Source: Aeromonas jandaei (lineage in GTDB: Bacteria; Pseudomonadota; Gammaproteobacteria; Enterobacterales; Aeromonadaceae). Taken from it: 64,000 nucleotides of DNA. The stretch's first letter is position 1. Every line of letters begins with the position of its first letter. Position numbers and translations under genes: made by a program. The notes under the pieces are model-generated. The model made no database searches and was not told where the DNA came from. It saw nothing but the letters and a program-made list of their open reading frames with translations. Below, in pieces: positions 25,231 to 33,131 of the stretch. The stretch is from assembly GCF_037890695.1 (NCBI RefSeq), contig NZ_CP149571.1:3936001-4000000 (forward strand), read 5' to 3'.

Positions 25231-25544
25231 GCCGCCCTCCCGATGGTGTTCTTGCGCATCTCTGCCACTTCCCGGGCTACCTGCTCCAGCAAATCCTCCT
25301 CGCTACCGTGCTCCTGCTGCCAGGTGCGCGGAGCAGCGTGGAATCCGGTGGGGTAGCAAGCGCGGTGGTGCCGGGGGCACAGTGGCAGCACTCTGGTGTG
25401 CTCGGCACGCTGGGCCATGCCAGACCCAGAGCGCACATGATGGATTTCAGCTGGTGTGGCGCCATACCCGGCATTGCGGCAGGCGATACAGCCAAGCGAG
25501 CTCACGTCGTCCAGCCACTTCTTGTCAGCCTTGGTTTTGCTCAT
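25227..25544 (-). CDS. Ref-like RecA-dependent HNH nuclease
   Basis: 105 residues; ATG 25544. It matches the Ref/DUF1364-type HNH pattern: KKWLDDVSSLGCIACRNAGY, then AEIHHVRSGSG, and RVLPLCPRHHRACYP with the metal-binding His/Cys set. In phage P1 Ref cuts DNA on RecA filaments and raises recombination. Placed among nin-region genes with ninB. Shorter than P1 Ref, which has an extra N-terminal arm. Confidence 0.78.
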   Translation of the reverse strand: MSKTKADKKWLDDVSSLGCIACRNAGYGATPAEIHHVRSGSGMAQRAEHTRVLPLCPRHHRACYPTGFHAAPRTWQQEHGSEEDLLEQVAREVAEMRKNTIGRAA

Positions 25545-26200
25545 GCTGCGTTCACCTCCACACCATGGGCATCAAGCATTTCGCTCAGGCCTTTCACCTT
25601 CCAGCGCAGGGATCGCATCTCGCTTTCCTGTCGGTGGAAATCATCGTGATAGCGTGCCAGACGTTGCGCTTTCAGCTCTGCATCACGCAACCGGCGATTC
25701 ATCACCTCAGGGTCGCCGATCCGGCTCAGTACATGGGCCATCATTTCCAGCTCAAGCTGGTCATTCTTCTGGTGAGCCCAGACGGTTTCGGCTCCTCGCC
25801 CATTGTGGCCAAGCAGCATGCCCACATGCCCGGCCATCAACTTCACATGGCCGCGGCTGTTGACCCACAGCAACCCCCAGCCATGCGGCAGGTCGTCCAG
25901 GGTAATGATGCCCTCGGGGCACATGTAGTACCGATAGGTTCCCATTCCAAGAACTTTGCCATTGCGGTGCGGCTTCTTGGCATCGACGAGAAAGTCAGAG
26001 CGAGATACCTTCACCTCTACGAGGACCGATCCGCCGTTACATCCCCAGCGGTATCCCCATGCGTCAGCGCGCTCTCCGCCATAGAGACCGCCTACCTCAA
26101 TCATGGCTATTTGGCAGGCCGGCCCCTTGTTGCTCATCGGGCGCTTGAGCCATGAGCAGGCAATCTCAGACAGGCGGGAGTGGGTGAGTTGGTCGCTCAT
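25541..26200 (-). CDS. PD-(D/E)XK nuclease-like protein (MmcB-like)
   Basis: 219 residues, coupled to both neighbours by ATGA overlaps. The core VLVEVKVSRSDFLVDAKKPH has the E-x-K catalytic pattern of PD-(D/E)XK nucleases, preceded by an Asp-containing segment (GGERADAWGYRWG). The second half is helical (MNRRLRDAELKAQRLARYHD). Likely works in phage recombination or repair; the exact activity is not known. Confidence 0.65.
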   Translation of the reverse strand: MSDQLTHSRLSEIACSWLKRPMSNKGPACQIAMIEVGGLYGGERADAWGYRWGCNGGSVLVEVKVSRSDFLVDAKKPHRNGKVLGMGTYRYYMCPEGIITLDDLPHGWGLLWVNSRGHVKLMAGHVGMLLGHNGRGAETVWAHQKNDQLELEMMAHVLSRIGDPEVMNRRLRDAELKAQRLARYHDDFHRQESEMRSLRWKVKGLSEMLDAHGVEVNAA

Positions 26201-26640
26201 GCAGCCGCCCTCCCGTATGCCGCCACCCAGTCGAAGCCTCGGCGGGATTCATCTCCGAACTTCACGCCCTGCTGGGCGCCGAACGATTGGGCCAGCTCGA
26301 TGAGATCGCGCATCTCGCGCACGGTCATCTTGGATGTGGACTTGCCCAGCACCACGAACCCGTTGCCGTCGATGTTCGGTACCACGTCCTGCTGGTACAG
26401 GGCGGCGGAGAGGACGTGTTTCCAGTCCTCCTTGGAGAGCTTGCGGCCGTGCCAGTTGACCTGCTCGGAGATGTCGGTCATGACCGCCCAAAACAGGGCG
26501 TTCTGGGCCAGGCTGCGGGTCATCTCCTTGATTTCGATGATCAGTGGCTTGCCCTGGTCAACCGGCAGGCTTGCGACCAGCTGGCAGGCTCGGGTGCGGA
26601 TTTCTGGGCTGCGCAGGAAGTGCTTTGGATAGTTGCTCAT
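26197..26640 (-). CDS. ninB: NinB recombination protein
   Basis: 147 residues from ATG 26640; the upstream GTG at 26646 overlapping the previous stop is also possible. NinB signatures are EMTRSLAQNALFWAVMTDIS, WHGRKLSKEDWKHVLSAALY and STSKMTVREMRDLIELAQSF. Lambda NinB (Orf) binds single-stranded DNA and SSB and can replace RecFOR functions. It lies in the same early operon as Ref-like and O/P genes. Confidence 0.88.
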   Translation of the reverse strand: MSNYPKHFLRSPEIRTRACQLVASLPVDQGKPLIIEIKEMTRSLAQNALFWAVMTDISEQVNWHGRKLSKEDWKHVLSAALYQQDVVPNIDGNGFVVLGKSTSKMTVREMRDLIELAQSFGAQQGVKFGDESRRGFDWVAAYGRAAA

Positions 26641-26642
26641 CC

Positions 26643-26822
26643 TCACCCCCGCTTGGCTTTGTTGCGGCGCTTGGCTGCGGCACGCTGGCGTTTTGCGGCC
26701 CTGTCATTGCGCGGGTTGGGGATGCAGAATGAGCTTGCTGGAGTGAAATCCTGCAAGCGCATCCATGGAGTATTGGCTGACGCTGCAGCCATCACAGCTG
26801 CGATGGCGAGTGAGATTCTCAT
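26643..26822 (-). CDS. Small basic early protein (59 aa)
   Basis: Starts at ATG 26822 within the ATGA overlap of the upstream gene and stops at the NinB start. The N-terminus is hydrophobic (MRISLAIAAVMAAASA, could be a signal or membrane segment); the C-terminus is strongly basic (DRAAKRQRAAAKRRNKAKRG). Codons fit the coupled operon, so it is probably expressed. Confidence 0.6.
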   Translation of the reverse strand: MRISLAIAAVMAAASANTPWMRLQDFTPASSFCIPNPRNDRAAKRQRAAAKRRNKAKRG

Positions 26823-27115
26823 GCTGCCACCGCCTTATCCGCAACGGCTTCCGCAGTGGGGAACGGCGATAGGCTGTAATGCCAAACCTGCTTGCTGTCG
26901 ATGGTCTGGCAGGTTGAGTGCTTCACCCAGCCATGGCAGCACACTTCGCGCAGGCGGGCGCTGATGGCGGCTTGAGTGTCGGCGTGGCCGAAGCGGTTCC
27001 AGCACTCGCGCTCGATGTCGCGCAGGGTGCGGGCTTTTCCGTCGCGCATTATCGCGATGACGCGCCCCAGCTGGGTCGCAACGGATAGATCTCTGGTATT
27101 CGATTTTGCGGTCAT
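26819..27115 (-). CDS. Winged-helix-like early protein (98 aa)
   Basis: ATG 27115. The pattern LGRVIAIMRDGKARTLRDIE followed by CWNRFGHADTQAAISARLRE and a beta wing (SKQVWHYSLSPFPT) fits a winged helix-turn-helix as seen in several small phage proteins of replication regions. Regulatory or DNA-binding role inferred. Confidence 0.65.
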   Translation of the reverse strand: MTAKSNTRDLSVATQLGRVIAIMRDGKARTLRDIERECWNRFGHADTQAAISARLREVCCHGWVKHSTCQTIDSKQVWHYSLSPFPTAEAVADKAVAA

Positions 27116-27190
27116 GGTCGGGTCCTTTTGGTCAAACAGCCGGGTGGTCTAAGTCCGGCATGAACATGTTACGGCGCGATATACCGGTTG

Positions 27191-27493
27191 TCACTGGTTG
27201 GCAAGGCCCTCCCCATCAAAGTTATCCACAGCTCCATTTGCAACACCGCCTCTCAACACCAGTACTGGCGCACCTCTCAGCCGTTCAGCCTCCTCCGCCA
27301 CTTGCTCAGGCGTCGTGTCGATCACCAGCCAGTGCCCTGCTCCACGCTGGCAATCGGTGTGCCCCAACACGGCGATCTCGTCTGCCACCTCAAGCAGCAC
27401 CCGCTCCCCGCACCAGCCGCGCACGGGCGGATAGATCACCACCCGGCAAAACTTTGCGGCCTTGACCGCGGCGATCACGTCAGGATTGAACAT
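27191..27493 (-). CDS. Hypothetical early protein (100 aa)
   Basis: The frame extends further upstream, but the start is at ATG 27493, which has GGAGGG before it and overlaps only the end of P. A compact alpha/beta protein (FNPDVIAAVKAAKFCRVVIY, GERVLLEVADEIAVLGH). Starts inside the last codons of P, so translated with it. Confidence 0.65.
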   Translation of the reverse strand: MFNPDVIAAVKAAKFCRVVIYPPVRGWCGERVLLEVADEIAVLGHTDCQRGAGHWLVIDTTPEQVAEEAERLRGAPVLVLRGGVANGAVDNFDGEGLANQ

Positions 27494-28151
27494 TGGCCAT
27501 CCCTCCACGCTTGAACAGGGCCTTGAGGCTTTCCACGCCGCGCTGGCCTGTTTGCTGGTAATACTCCGGGCTGTGCTGGATCTGCTCACGCGTTGGCAGT
27601 CCCTTGCGCACCTCCTCCCCAAGATCCTCTCCGGAAACAACCCGGCGCAGCAGCTGGGCGTATGCCTGCTCGAACACAGGGCGGTACGCATCCAGGCTGA
27701 GCGTTTGGCGCTCCCAGCTCGTCGCCTTGGCGGCCAGCTCGACGGCTGGATGGGTGTAACGCCGGGTGCGAACCTCGACCAGAGCGGTCTCCAGAGACGG
27801 CAGCCCCATTGACTCAGGCGTGATCTCGCACCACTTGATGAACATGCCCGGCCCCGGGAAGAACGGGATCTCCTGAGATCGCGCAACCCGCATCCCCAAG
27901 CTCAACTGCTCACGGCTGGTGCAGTTGGCCTCAACCAGCGCAATCGTCCACTCCCGCAGGGCCTGGTCCTGCATCTTCGGCGTGGGGAACGAGCGTTGCC
28001 AGGCAGGGAATATCACCTTGAGCTGCTCGAGTAATTTGCTCACGACCAAGGTGTCGCGCTCGGTAACCACGGCGGCAGCTTGGCGTACCGGTGTTGCAGG
28101 CAACTCGCTCGGCATATCTGCCAGCACTTCGCTTAACGGTTTCATAGCCAT
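27480..28151 (-). CDS. P: Replication protein P (helicase loader)
   Basis: 223 residues, ATG 28151 overlapping the O stop (TGATG). Clearly related to lambda P: LKVIFPAWQRSFPTPKMQDQ, LREWTIALVEANCTSREQL, GMRVARSQEIPFFPGPGMF and IKWCE. P brings host DnaB helicase to O bound at the origin. Gene order O-P directly after the methyltransferases. Confidence 0.9.
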   Translation of the reverse strand: MAMKPLSEVLADMPSELPATPVRQAAAVVTERDTLVVSKLLEQLKVIFPAWQRSFPTPKMQDQALREWTIALVEANCTSREQLSLGMRVARSQEIPFFPGPGMFIKWCEITPESMGLPSLETALVEVRTRRYTHPAVELAAKATSWERQTLSLDAYRPVFEQAYAQLLRRVVSGEDLGEEVRKGLPTREQIQHSPEYYQQTGQRGVESLKALFKRGGMANVQS

Positions 28152-29122
28152 CAGAACCCCTCCTGAATCAACTGGTTGAGCTTGTCGGCGTTCATGGTCT
28201 TAGTCAGATCCCACTCATCGCCACGCACTGGCTGGCGCACCACCCCTGCGCGCTTGGCAGTGAGCTTGTCCCACTGCTTGCGCAGGGTCTTTGGGCACAG
28301 CACGTTGGCAGACCAGAACGGGTCTAGGTTGGCCCATTTGAACAGCGAGCAGATATCGTGGTGGGTGTACCCCAGCTGGGTTCGCATCAGGCGGATATCG
28401 TTCGCCCACTGCGCCCAGTTGGGGGCCTTGGCCGTTGGGTTAACCACAAGCACCCTGCCGTGGATGTATTCAGCGCAGGTCAGATCATCCTGAGTGCCCC
28501 AGAATTTTCCGCTCTTGGTCTGGATGGCAGCATCTGGACGGATCTTCTCGACAGTGGCAGAAACCGATTCAACAGCTCCGGCGTCGGGGAGCGCGTCAGC
28601 GTTCTTCGACGAAGAGGTTTTTATATTGTCTTGGGTAAGACTGTCTTGGGTGTTGGGTGTTTTCACCTGATTTGAAATGTCAAAACGCCCACTATTTTGG
28701 GTGGAATTACCCGGTTTTTTGGTGAAATTGCCAATACCCTTTTGGGTCTTTTCTCTGGCGTATACCCACTCACTGATTACCTTGTTTACGCCTACAATTT
28801 TCATATGGCCGAGCTTCTCAAGAGTGATAATGCGACGTCTAGCCAACACCAGAAGAGCCTTATTTACATCTGACGGGTCCATGTCGCACAGGTCTGCCAA
28901 ATAGGTGTTTGTGAGGCGGTCGCGCTTCTTGTTCCAGCCATAGGTTGAGTAGATCACCGCATCAAGGACATTGAGCTCTCTACCTGCCATGCGCAGCTTG
29001 CACTTGGCCTTCTGGATCTCATTCGCCGTGCGGGTATACCCATCATCAAGGTCAGCCACACGAACCTCCTTCTGGGGTGATTGCGGGGCACTAGGCCCCG
29101 GGAATTGGATAACGGTGTTCAT
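28151..29122 (-). CDS. O: Replication initiator O
   Basis: 323 residues; ATG 29122 overlaps the methyltransferase stop (ATGA). The N-terminal winged helix of phage O proteins is visible (DDGYTRTANEIQKAKCKLRM, AVIYSTYGWNKKRDRLTNTY, LADLCDMDPSDVNKALLVLA). A low-complexity Asn/Ser/Thr/Lys region at about 130-175 coincides with TTGGGT repeats in the DNA, as lambda O carries its own origin. The C-terminal part (TQLGYTHHDICSLFKWANLD) would contact P. Confidence 0.87.
   Translation of the reverse strand: MNTVIQFPGPSAPQSPQKEVRVADLDDGYTRTANEIQKAKCKLRMAGRELNVLDAVIYSTYGWNKKRDRLTNTYLADLCDMDPSDVNKALLVLARRRIITLEKLGHMKIVGVNKVISEWVYAREKTQKGIGNFTKKPGNSTQNSGRFDISNQVKTPNTQDSLTQDNIKTSSSKNADALPDAGAVESVSATVEKIRPDAAIQTKSGKFWGTQDDLTCAEYIHGRVLVVNPTAKAPNWAQWANDIRLMRTQLGYTHHDICSLFKWANLDPFWSANVLCPKTLRKQWDKLTAKRAGVVRQPVRGDEWDLTKTMNADKLNQLIQEGF
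28605..28760 (-). other. Putative replication origin inside O
   Basis: Five copies of TTGGGT on the plus strand at 28631, 28646, 28653, 28697 and 28742, including the direct repeat TGTCTTGGGT at 28627 and 28642, beside an AT-rich stretch (tttttatattg). They lie in the low-complexity part of O, the same relative place as the lambda iterons. Confidence 0.5.
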
Positions 29123-30320
29123 GCAGCCTCCTCATCTACAGCCGGGATGCCGATATCGGACAGGTGTTGGTCTATACGCTGGCCAATGAAGGCCATGCAC
29201 GGAACCGCCATGGAGTTGCCGATCGCCTTGTATCTCGGTTCGTCAGCTGCTGGCTTGCCGCGATATGGCACGTCAGTGTGGCCATAAGGGAATCCCTGCA
29301 GCCGCTCGCACTCTACTGGAGTAAGGCGGCGAACTGCCATGTGATGAGACACTGCAATCCCCTGCGCAGTATCCAAGGTGTGAGTAACCTCTTCCTGAAT
29401 TCCCCACCCATTGCTGCTGGTGTTTGCTGTGCGAATTCCGTAAGCAATCGCAGGGGTAGCACCTGCATTGGCATGGCTATCGTCTTCGCTACTGCCTGCT
29501 GGTACCAGCCCAGCCCCTCTCTGGCTAAACAGCTCCTGATTACTGGCACCTATCCCTCCAGTATTGTGCGATTGGCTCAGGGTTGGGGGTGCGTATCCGT
29601 CTCCATCCCAGTGAGAACCGACCTTAAAGCTTGCGCTAGCAGTGGCGGTAGCGTTTTCCCCCGCTTCTCTGCTCGGCGCAGAATCCCGGCGCATGCCTTC
29701 GCACTCAAAAAGAACTTTTGCGGGATCGAACCCTTCTCGAGCACTTGCGACAACGAACACACGGCGGCGGCGTTGGGCCACTCCGAAATATTGGGCATCG
29801 AGGATCCGCCACGCGATTGCTCTTTGGGGGCCAAGCACACAACCAGCGTTTTCCCATTTCTTCCCTGGTGGGACGAGCTCGCAATCTTCCCCGGCAAGGA
29901 AGCCAAGGAATGCGCCAAAAGCGTTGTCTTTGGACGAGAGGACGCCTGGGACGTTTTCCCAGACGGTGATGCAGGGAACAGCTCCAGCTGCTGCTCGTTT
30001 TTGATCAATGGCATTGGCAAGCTCCACGTACTTGATAGTCAGAAAACCACGGTCATCAGCCAGCCCCTCGCGGGCACCGGCAACGGAAAACGCCTGACAT
30101 GGCGTTCCGCCGACAAGGATTTCTGGCGCCGCGACATCCCCCTTGAGGACGGCGGTAGCAATTTTGGTCATATCGCCAAGGTTGGTGACGTTCGGCCAAT
30201 GGTGCGCCAGCACCGCGCTCGGGAATGGATCAATCTCGGCGAACCACGCAGGGTCCAACCAAGAGTCTCCCAAGCCAGCGAGGTGGCCTCGACGCCGCTG
30301 CAAACGCTGCCGTAGATCAT
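29119..30320 (-). pseudogene. C5-cytosine DNA methyltransferase (Dcm family), frameshifted near the 5' end
   Basis: ATG 30320 overlaps the previous stop (ATGA) and encodes the expected motif I region MIYGSVCSGVEATSLAWETL then GW. The frame is then lost: the continuation PAWFAEIDPFPSAVLAHHWP lies one frame away, and adding one base in the CCC run near 30250-30256 would restore it. The rest of the gene is intact: motif IV GGTPCQAFSVAG, ENVPGVLS, the recognition region and the final motif X-like AIGNSMAVPCMAFIGQRI. The second frame has no good start nearby, so the enzyme is probably dead unless this is a sequencing error. Confidence 0.75.
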
Positions 30321-31921
30321 GCTGCCTCCACCTGCGCATCTGCGCACATCTCAGGCAGGTTTGCTCGCACCAGAGCCGCAGCAAGTGGCGGGCACACTGC
30401 ATTGCCGCAGCGGGCCACCTGCGCTGTTTTGGTGAACTTCTTGCCGTTGGCGTCGTGGTCGATCACGTAGTCGGCAGGGAAACCCTGTGCAGCGAACAGC
30501 TCATGGGGTTCCAGCATCCGCATACCGATATCGATGATCTGGTAATCCTCTCCGCGCACGGTTACCAGACCGAAGCGGTCCCGGGTGGTCACGGTATGCA
30601 GTGGCTCAGAACATGGGATGGTCGAGTCGTTGCCGTAATACTTGAGCAGGAAAGCCCGCACCTCTCCGACGTGCAGCCCGCCGGCAGTTACGGTAGGCAT
30701 TGGTTCGGTCACTGGCTGGCCGTGCTGGCATGTGCCGCGCAGTTTTACCAGGTGGCTGGTGACCAGCGCATTGTGGTCAACGGTGGTCACAGTCGGCAGC
30801 GGCTGGGTCAGCTCTGCACCGACAACGCCGGTGTAATGCTTGGCCAGAAAGGCGGTGACCAGCTGGCTCTTGTCGGCCTTTGCCATTACCGTCCCCAGCG
30901 GCTCCTCCACTGATTGGCCTACAGATCGACCGAACTGGCGGGAGATAACCGGAGAAACCAGCGCAAAGTGACCCCCTTTGACTTGGGCGCAGATGGTACG
31001 CAGGGGCTCATCAGCCGGCATGTTGCGCTGATGGCTGGCGTTGGCGTGCTCCGTGATGAAGGGCGCGAAAGCAGACTTGCCATCTATCGGAACAATAAAT
31101 GGCTGCTCAGCGTTGATAACGAACCGATCCAGGCCCTTGGCAATCCGGCGTAGGGTATTCTCTGCCAACGGCCGCTTACGCTCGAAAATGGATGGGCAGG
31201 GGATAGACCAGTCGATCACATCGGCAGCGGTTGGCCACGGCAGTAGCTTGCCAGCTTTCACTTCGGCACTGGCGGGATCGCCATGGGTCGGCTTTGGCCA
31301 CGCGATGGGGGCACCATCCCGACGGGCAATCAAAAACAGGCGCTTGCGAATGGTTGGGGTGCCGTAGTCGCAGGCGCGCAGCTCCCGCCATTCCACCTTA
31401 TAGCCTTGGCGGCGCAGGGCGTTGATGAAGCTGTTGAAGGTGCGCCCCTTCTTGGCCGGGTCAGGGCGGGCGTTGCCCTCAGAGTCGATCAGCAGCGGCC
31501 CCCATGTCTGAAACTCCTCGACGTTTTCCAGCATGATCACCCGTGGGCGAACAGTCGCAGCCCAGCGCAGGGTGACCCACGCCAAGCCCCGGATCTTCTT
31601 GCTTACCGGTGTAGAGCCCTTGGCCTTGGAGAAGTGCTTGCAGTCAGGTGACAGCCAGACCAGCCCGACAGGTCGGCCAGCAACAACGTCGCGCGGCACG
31701 ATATCCCACACTGACTCGCAATAGTGCTCTGTGGTCGGGTGGTTGACGGTGTGCATGGAGATCGCGTCTGGGTCGTGGTTGATGGCGATCTCAGGGCTGC
31801 GGCCCAGGGCCATCTCGATACCTGTGCTGGCCCCGCCACCGCCAGCGAAGTTGTCCACCACGATCTCGTCGAACAGGTTGAAGGTGTTGCGGCATACCGC
31901 AGCGACTGGCGACTTACGCAT
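30317..31921 (-). CDS. C5-cytosine DNA methyltransferase (Dcm family, PDC variant)
   Basis: 534 residues from ATG 31921, which has AGGAGGT at ideal spacing; the longer frame is not used. Motif I IVVDNFAGGGGASTGIE; the catalytic loop reads LSPDCKHFSKAKG with Cys94 (PDC in place of PCQ, known in phage enzymes); motif VI IMLENVEEFQTWGP; motif VIII-like KRLFLIARRDG; C-terminal CGNAVCPPLAAALVR. It methylates cytosine in phage DNA, probably against host restriction. Confidence 0.87.
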   Translation of the reverse strand: MRKSPVAAVCRNTFNLFDEIVVDNFAGGGGASTGIEMALGRSPEIAINHDPDAISMHTVNHPTTEHYCESVWDIVPRDVVAGRPVGLVWLSPDCKHFSKAKGSTPVSKKIRGLAWVTLRWAATVRPRVIMLENVEEFQTWGPLLIDSEGNARPDPAKKGRTFNSFINALRRQGYKVEWRELRACDYGTPTIRKRLFLIARRDGAPIAWPKPTHGDPASAEVKAGKLLPWPTAADVIDWSIPCPSIFERKRPLAENTLRRIAKGLDRFVINAEQPFIVPIDGKSAFAPFITEHANASHQRNMPADEPLRTICAQVKGGHFALVSPVISRQFGRSVGQSVEEPLGTVMAKADKSQLVTAFLAKHYTGVVGAELTQPLPTVTTVDHNALVTSHLVKLRGTCQHGQPVTEPMPTVTAGGLHVGEVRAFLLKYYGNDSTIPCSEPLHTVTTRDRFGLVTVRGEDYQIIDIGMRMLEPHELFAAQGFPADYVIDHDANGKKFTKTAQVARCGNAVCPPLAAALVRANLPEMCADAQVEAA

Positions 31922-32072
31922 TGACCACCTCCTGCTCGGTGTAGTAACACCAAGAGCATTCAAATGAGCGGTCATCGGTACCGGTACGCAGTTCGCTGCC
32001 GCAGCGCGGGCAGTGGCACAGATCGGAAGTGGAAAAATAGGAGGCCCCCAGGGCCTTGGGTTCAATAGTCAT
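31914..32072 (-). CDS. Small zinc-ribbon protein (52 aa) before the methyltransferase
   Basis: ATG 32072 to TAA 31914. Four Cys in two pairs (DLCHCPRCGSEL and FECSWCYY) form a classic zinc ribbon. It overlaps the methyltransferase start by eight bases, so it is translationally coupled. Possibly a nucleic-acid-binding helper. Confidence 0.7.
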   Translation of the reverse strand: MTIEPKALGASYFSTSDLCHCPRCGSELRTGTDDRSFECSWCYYTEQEVVNA

Positions 32073-32121
32073 GGTCTTGGTCCTGTAAGCCCGGTGGTTA
32101 GGCGGGCTTGTTTGCTACTGG

Positions 32122-32340
32122 TTAGGCGCTTGGCTGCTTCTCGGCGCGCTCGATCTTGCGGGCCATCAGCTCGCGGGAGAGCCGGAGGGCTGTTTTATCG
32201 GTGCCGGCAGCGTGCGCGGTCGGGATCAGCGCAGTGTCCAGCTCGAGCGACAGCTCGTGGATCACAGCTTTCAGGATGATGTTTTCCCGATCAGTGACGG
32301 GCTTGGCTTCCGGGCGAGGCGGTCTTGCTTGGATAGTCAT
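32122..32340 (-). CDS. Hypothetical early protein (72 aa)
   Basis: ATG 32340. Helical and charged (DRENIILKAVIHELSLELDT, LRLSRELMARKIERAEKQPS). Located six bases after the 132-aa gene. No family known to me. Confidence 0.62.
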   Translation of the reverse strand: MTIQARPPRPEAKPVTDRENIILKAVIHELSLELDTALIPTAHAAGTDKTALRLSRELMARKIERAEKQPSA

Positions 32341-32345
32341 GGTGG

Positions 32346-32744
32346 TTATCTCCCTAAAACGAAGTTGATCAGGCCAATGAGCTTCTGCACCGGCTTCTTG
32401 GGGCGCTCCTCGTCGTATGCAGCCTCGTCGGCAGCGGTGAACGTGAGCAGGCCGCGCTCTGGCAGGCCATCCCCTTTCAGGATTTCATCGACTGTAACGG
32501 GCGGGTAACCCTGCTCGATGAGGCTCCGGTTGGCTCGTTTCACGGCTCTCGCCAGGATCTGCGGCTCGTGCTTCGATATGGAGTTAAGTAGCATCAGCAG
32601 CGAGGTACGGGCAAATGCGGTTTCAGTCATGCCGACTTCGGCGCCGACTTCTTGCCACACTTGGCGGTGGCCGACAGTGCCGCGCACCCGTAGCGGGGAG
32701 CAGGTGTCGAGTTTTTCGTGATCTGGAAGCGATACTCTTCCCAT
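32346..32744 (-). CDS. Hypothetical early protein (132 aa) in the cII position
   Basis: ATG 32744, first gene after cro, where lambda has cII. A helical stretch (RQVWQEVGAEVGMTETAFAR) could be a helix-turn-helix, but it does not look like CII proper. The end is Lys/Pro-rich. A regulator of lysogeny is possible from position only. Confidence 0.6.
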   Translation of the reverse strand: MGRVSLPDHEKLDTCSPLRVRGTVGHRQVWQEVGAEVGMTETAFARTSLLMLLNSISKHEPQILARAVKRANRSLIEQGYPPVTVDEILKGDGLPERGLLTFTAADEAAYDEERPKKPVQKLIGLINFVLGR

Positions 32745-32782
32745 TGTGTTGGTCCTCTGGTGGTTATGTGACAGGCCGGTGG

Positions 32783-32998
32783 TTAGGCGGCCTGCAGGGT
32801 TGGCTGGTCCTGATTGCTTTTAAGCTGGTAATCCTCAATGCCGATAGGGATCTCGCCATTGCTTGCCACGACGAAGCTGATGGCGTGCTGAGCAGGGACG
32901 ATATCGCCCCACTTCACAGCGGCGCTGCGAGATACACCTATCGCCTTCATGGCGCGGGCCATATTGCCGAAATGATTGATGACATCACTTTTTTTCAT
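32783..32998 (-). CDS. cro: Cro-like repressor
   Basis: 71 residues; helix-turn-helix MARAMKAIGVSRSAAVKWGD after a short first helix (MKKSDVINHFGN), the usual Cro pattern of lambdoid phages. Divergent from cI across the operator region at 33008-33122. Cro binds the same operators as CI and favours lytic growth. Confidence 0.82.
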   Translation of the reverse strand: MKKSDVINHFGNMARAMKAIGVSRSAAVKWGDIVPAQHAISFVVASNGEIPIGIEDYQLKSNQDQPTLQAA

Positions 32999-33007
32999 TG
33001 GTCTAGG

Positions 33008-33122
33008 CCCTTGTTCTCATAAGTGGTGAGGTTTCATGTTAGTTCCTAATTATGAACAAATCAACGATCAACATAGTGATCGAGAAATGAGACAGAATGG
33101 CCATGTGTTTAGTTATAAGAAC
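33008..33122. promoter_or_regulatory. Right operator region between cro and cI
   Basis: It contains a 16-bp palindrome GTTCCTAATTATGAAC (33042-33057), a related half-site GTTCTCATAA (33013-33022) and an inverted half-site at 33113-33122 (GTTCTTATAA on the minus strand). The same half-sites recur past cI at 33829-33893. These are the likely CI/Cro binding sites; exact promoters could not be fixed with confidence. Confidence 0.6.
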
Positions 33123-33131
33123 GGAAAAGAC

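Noticed and set aside
27494..27886. N-terminal extension of the 100-aa early protein
   Set aside because: It lies wholly inside gene P in another frame with Arg/Ser-rich shadow composition; ATG 27493 has the ribosome site.
28621..28760. CRISPR-like repeats
   Set aside because: Repeats are only 6-10 bases with irregular spacing, in a coding gene; iterons fit better. No CRISPR array was seen anywhere.
29164..30315. 383-aa plus-strand frame over the methyltransferase
   Set aside because: The minus strand carries clear methyltransferase motifs; the plus frame has none.
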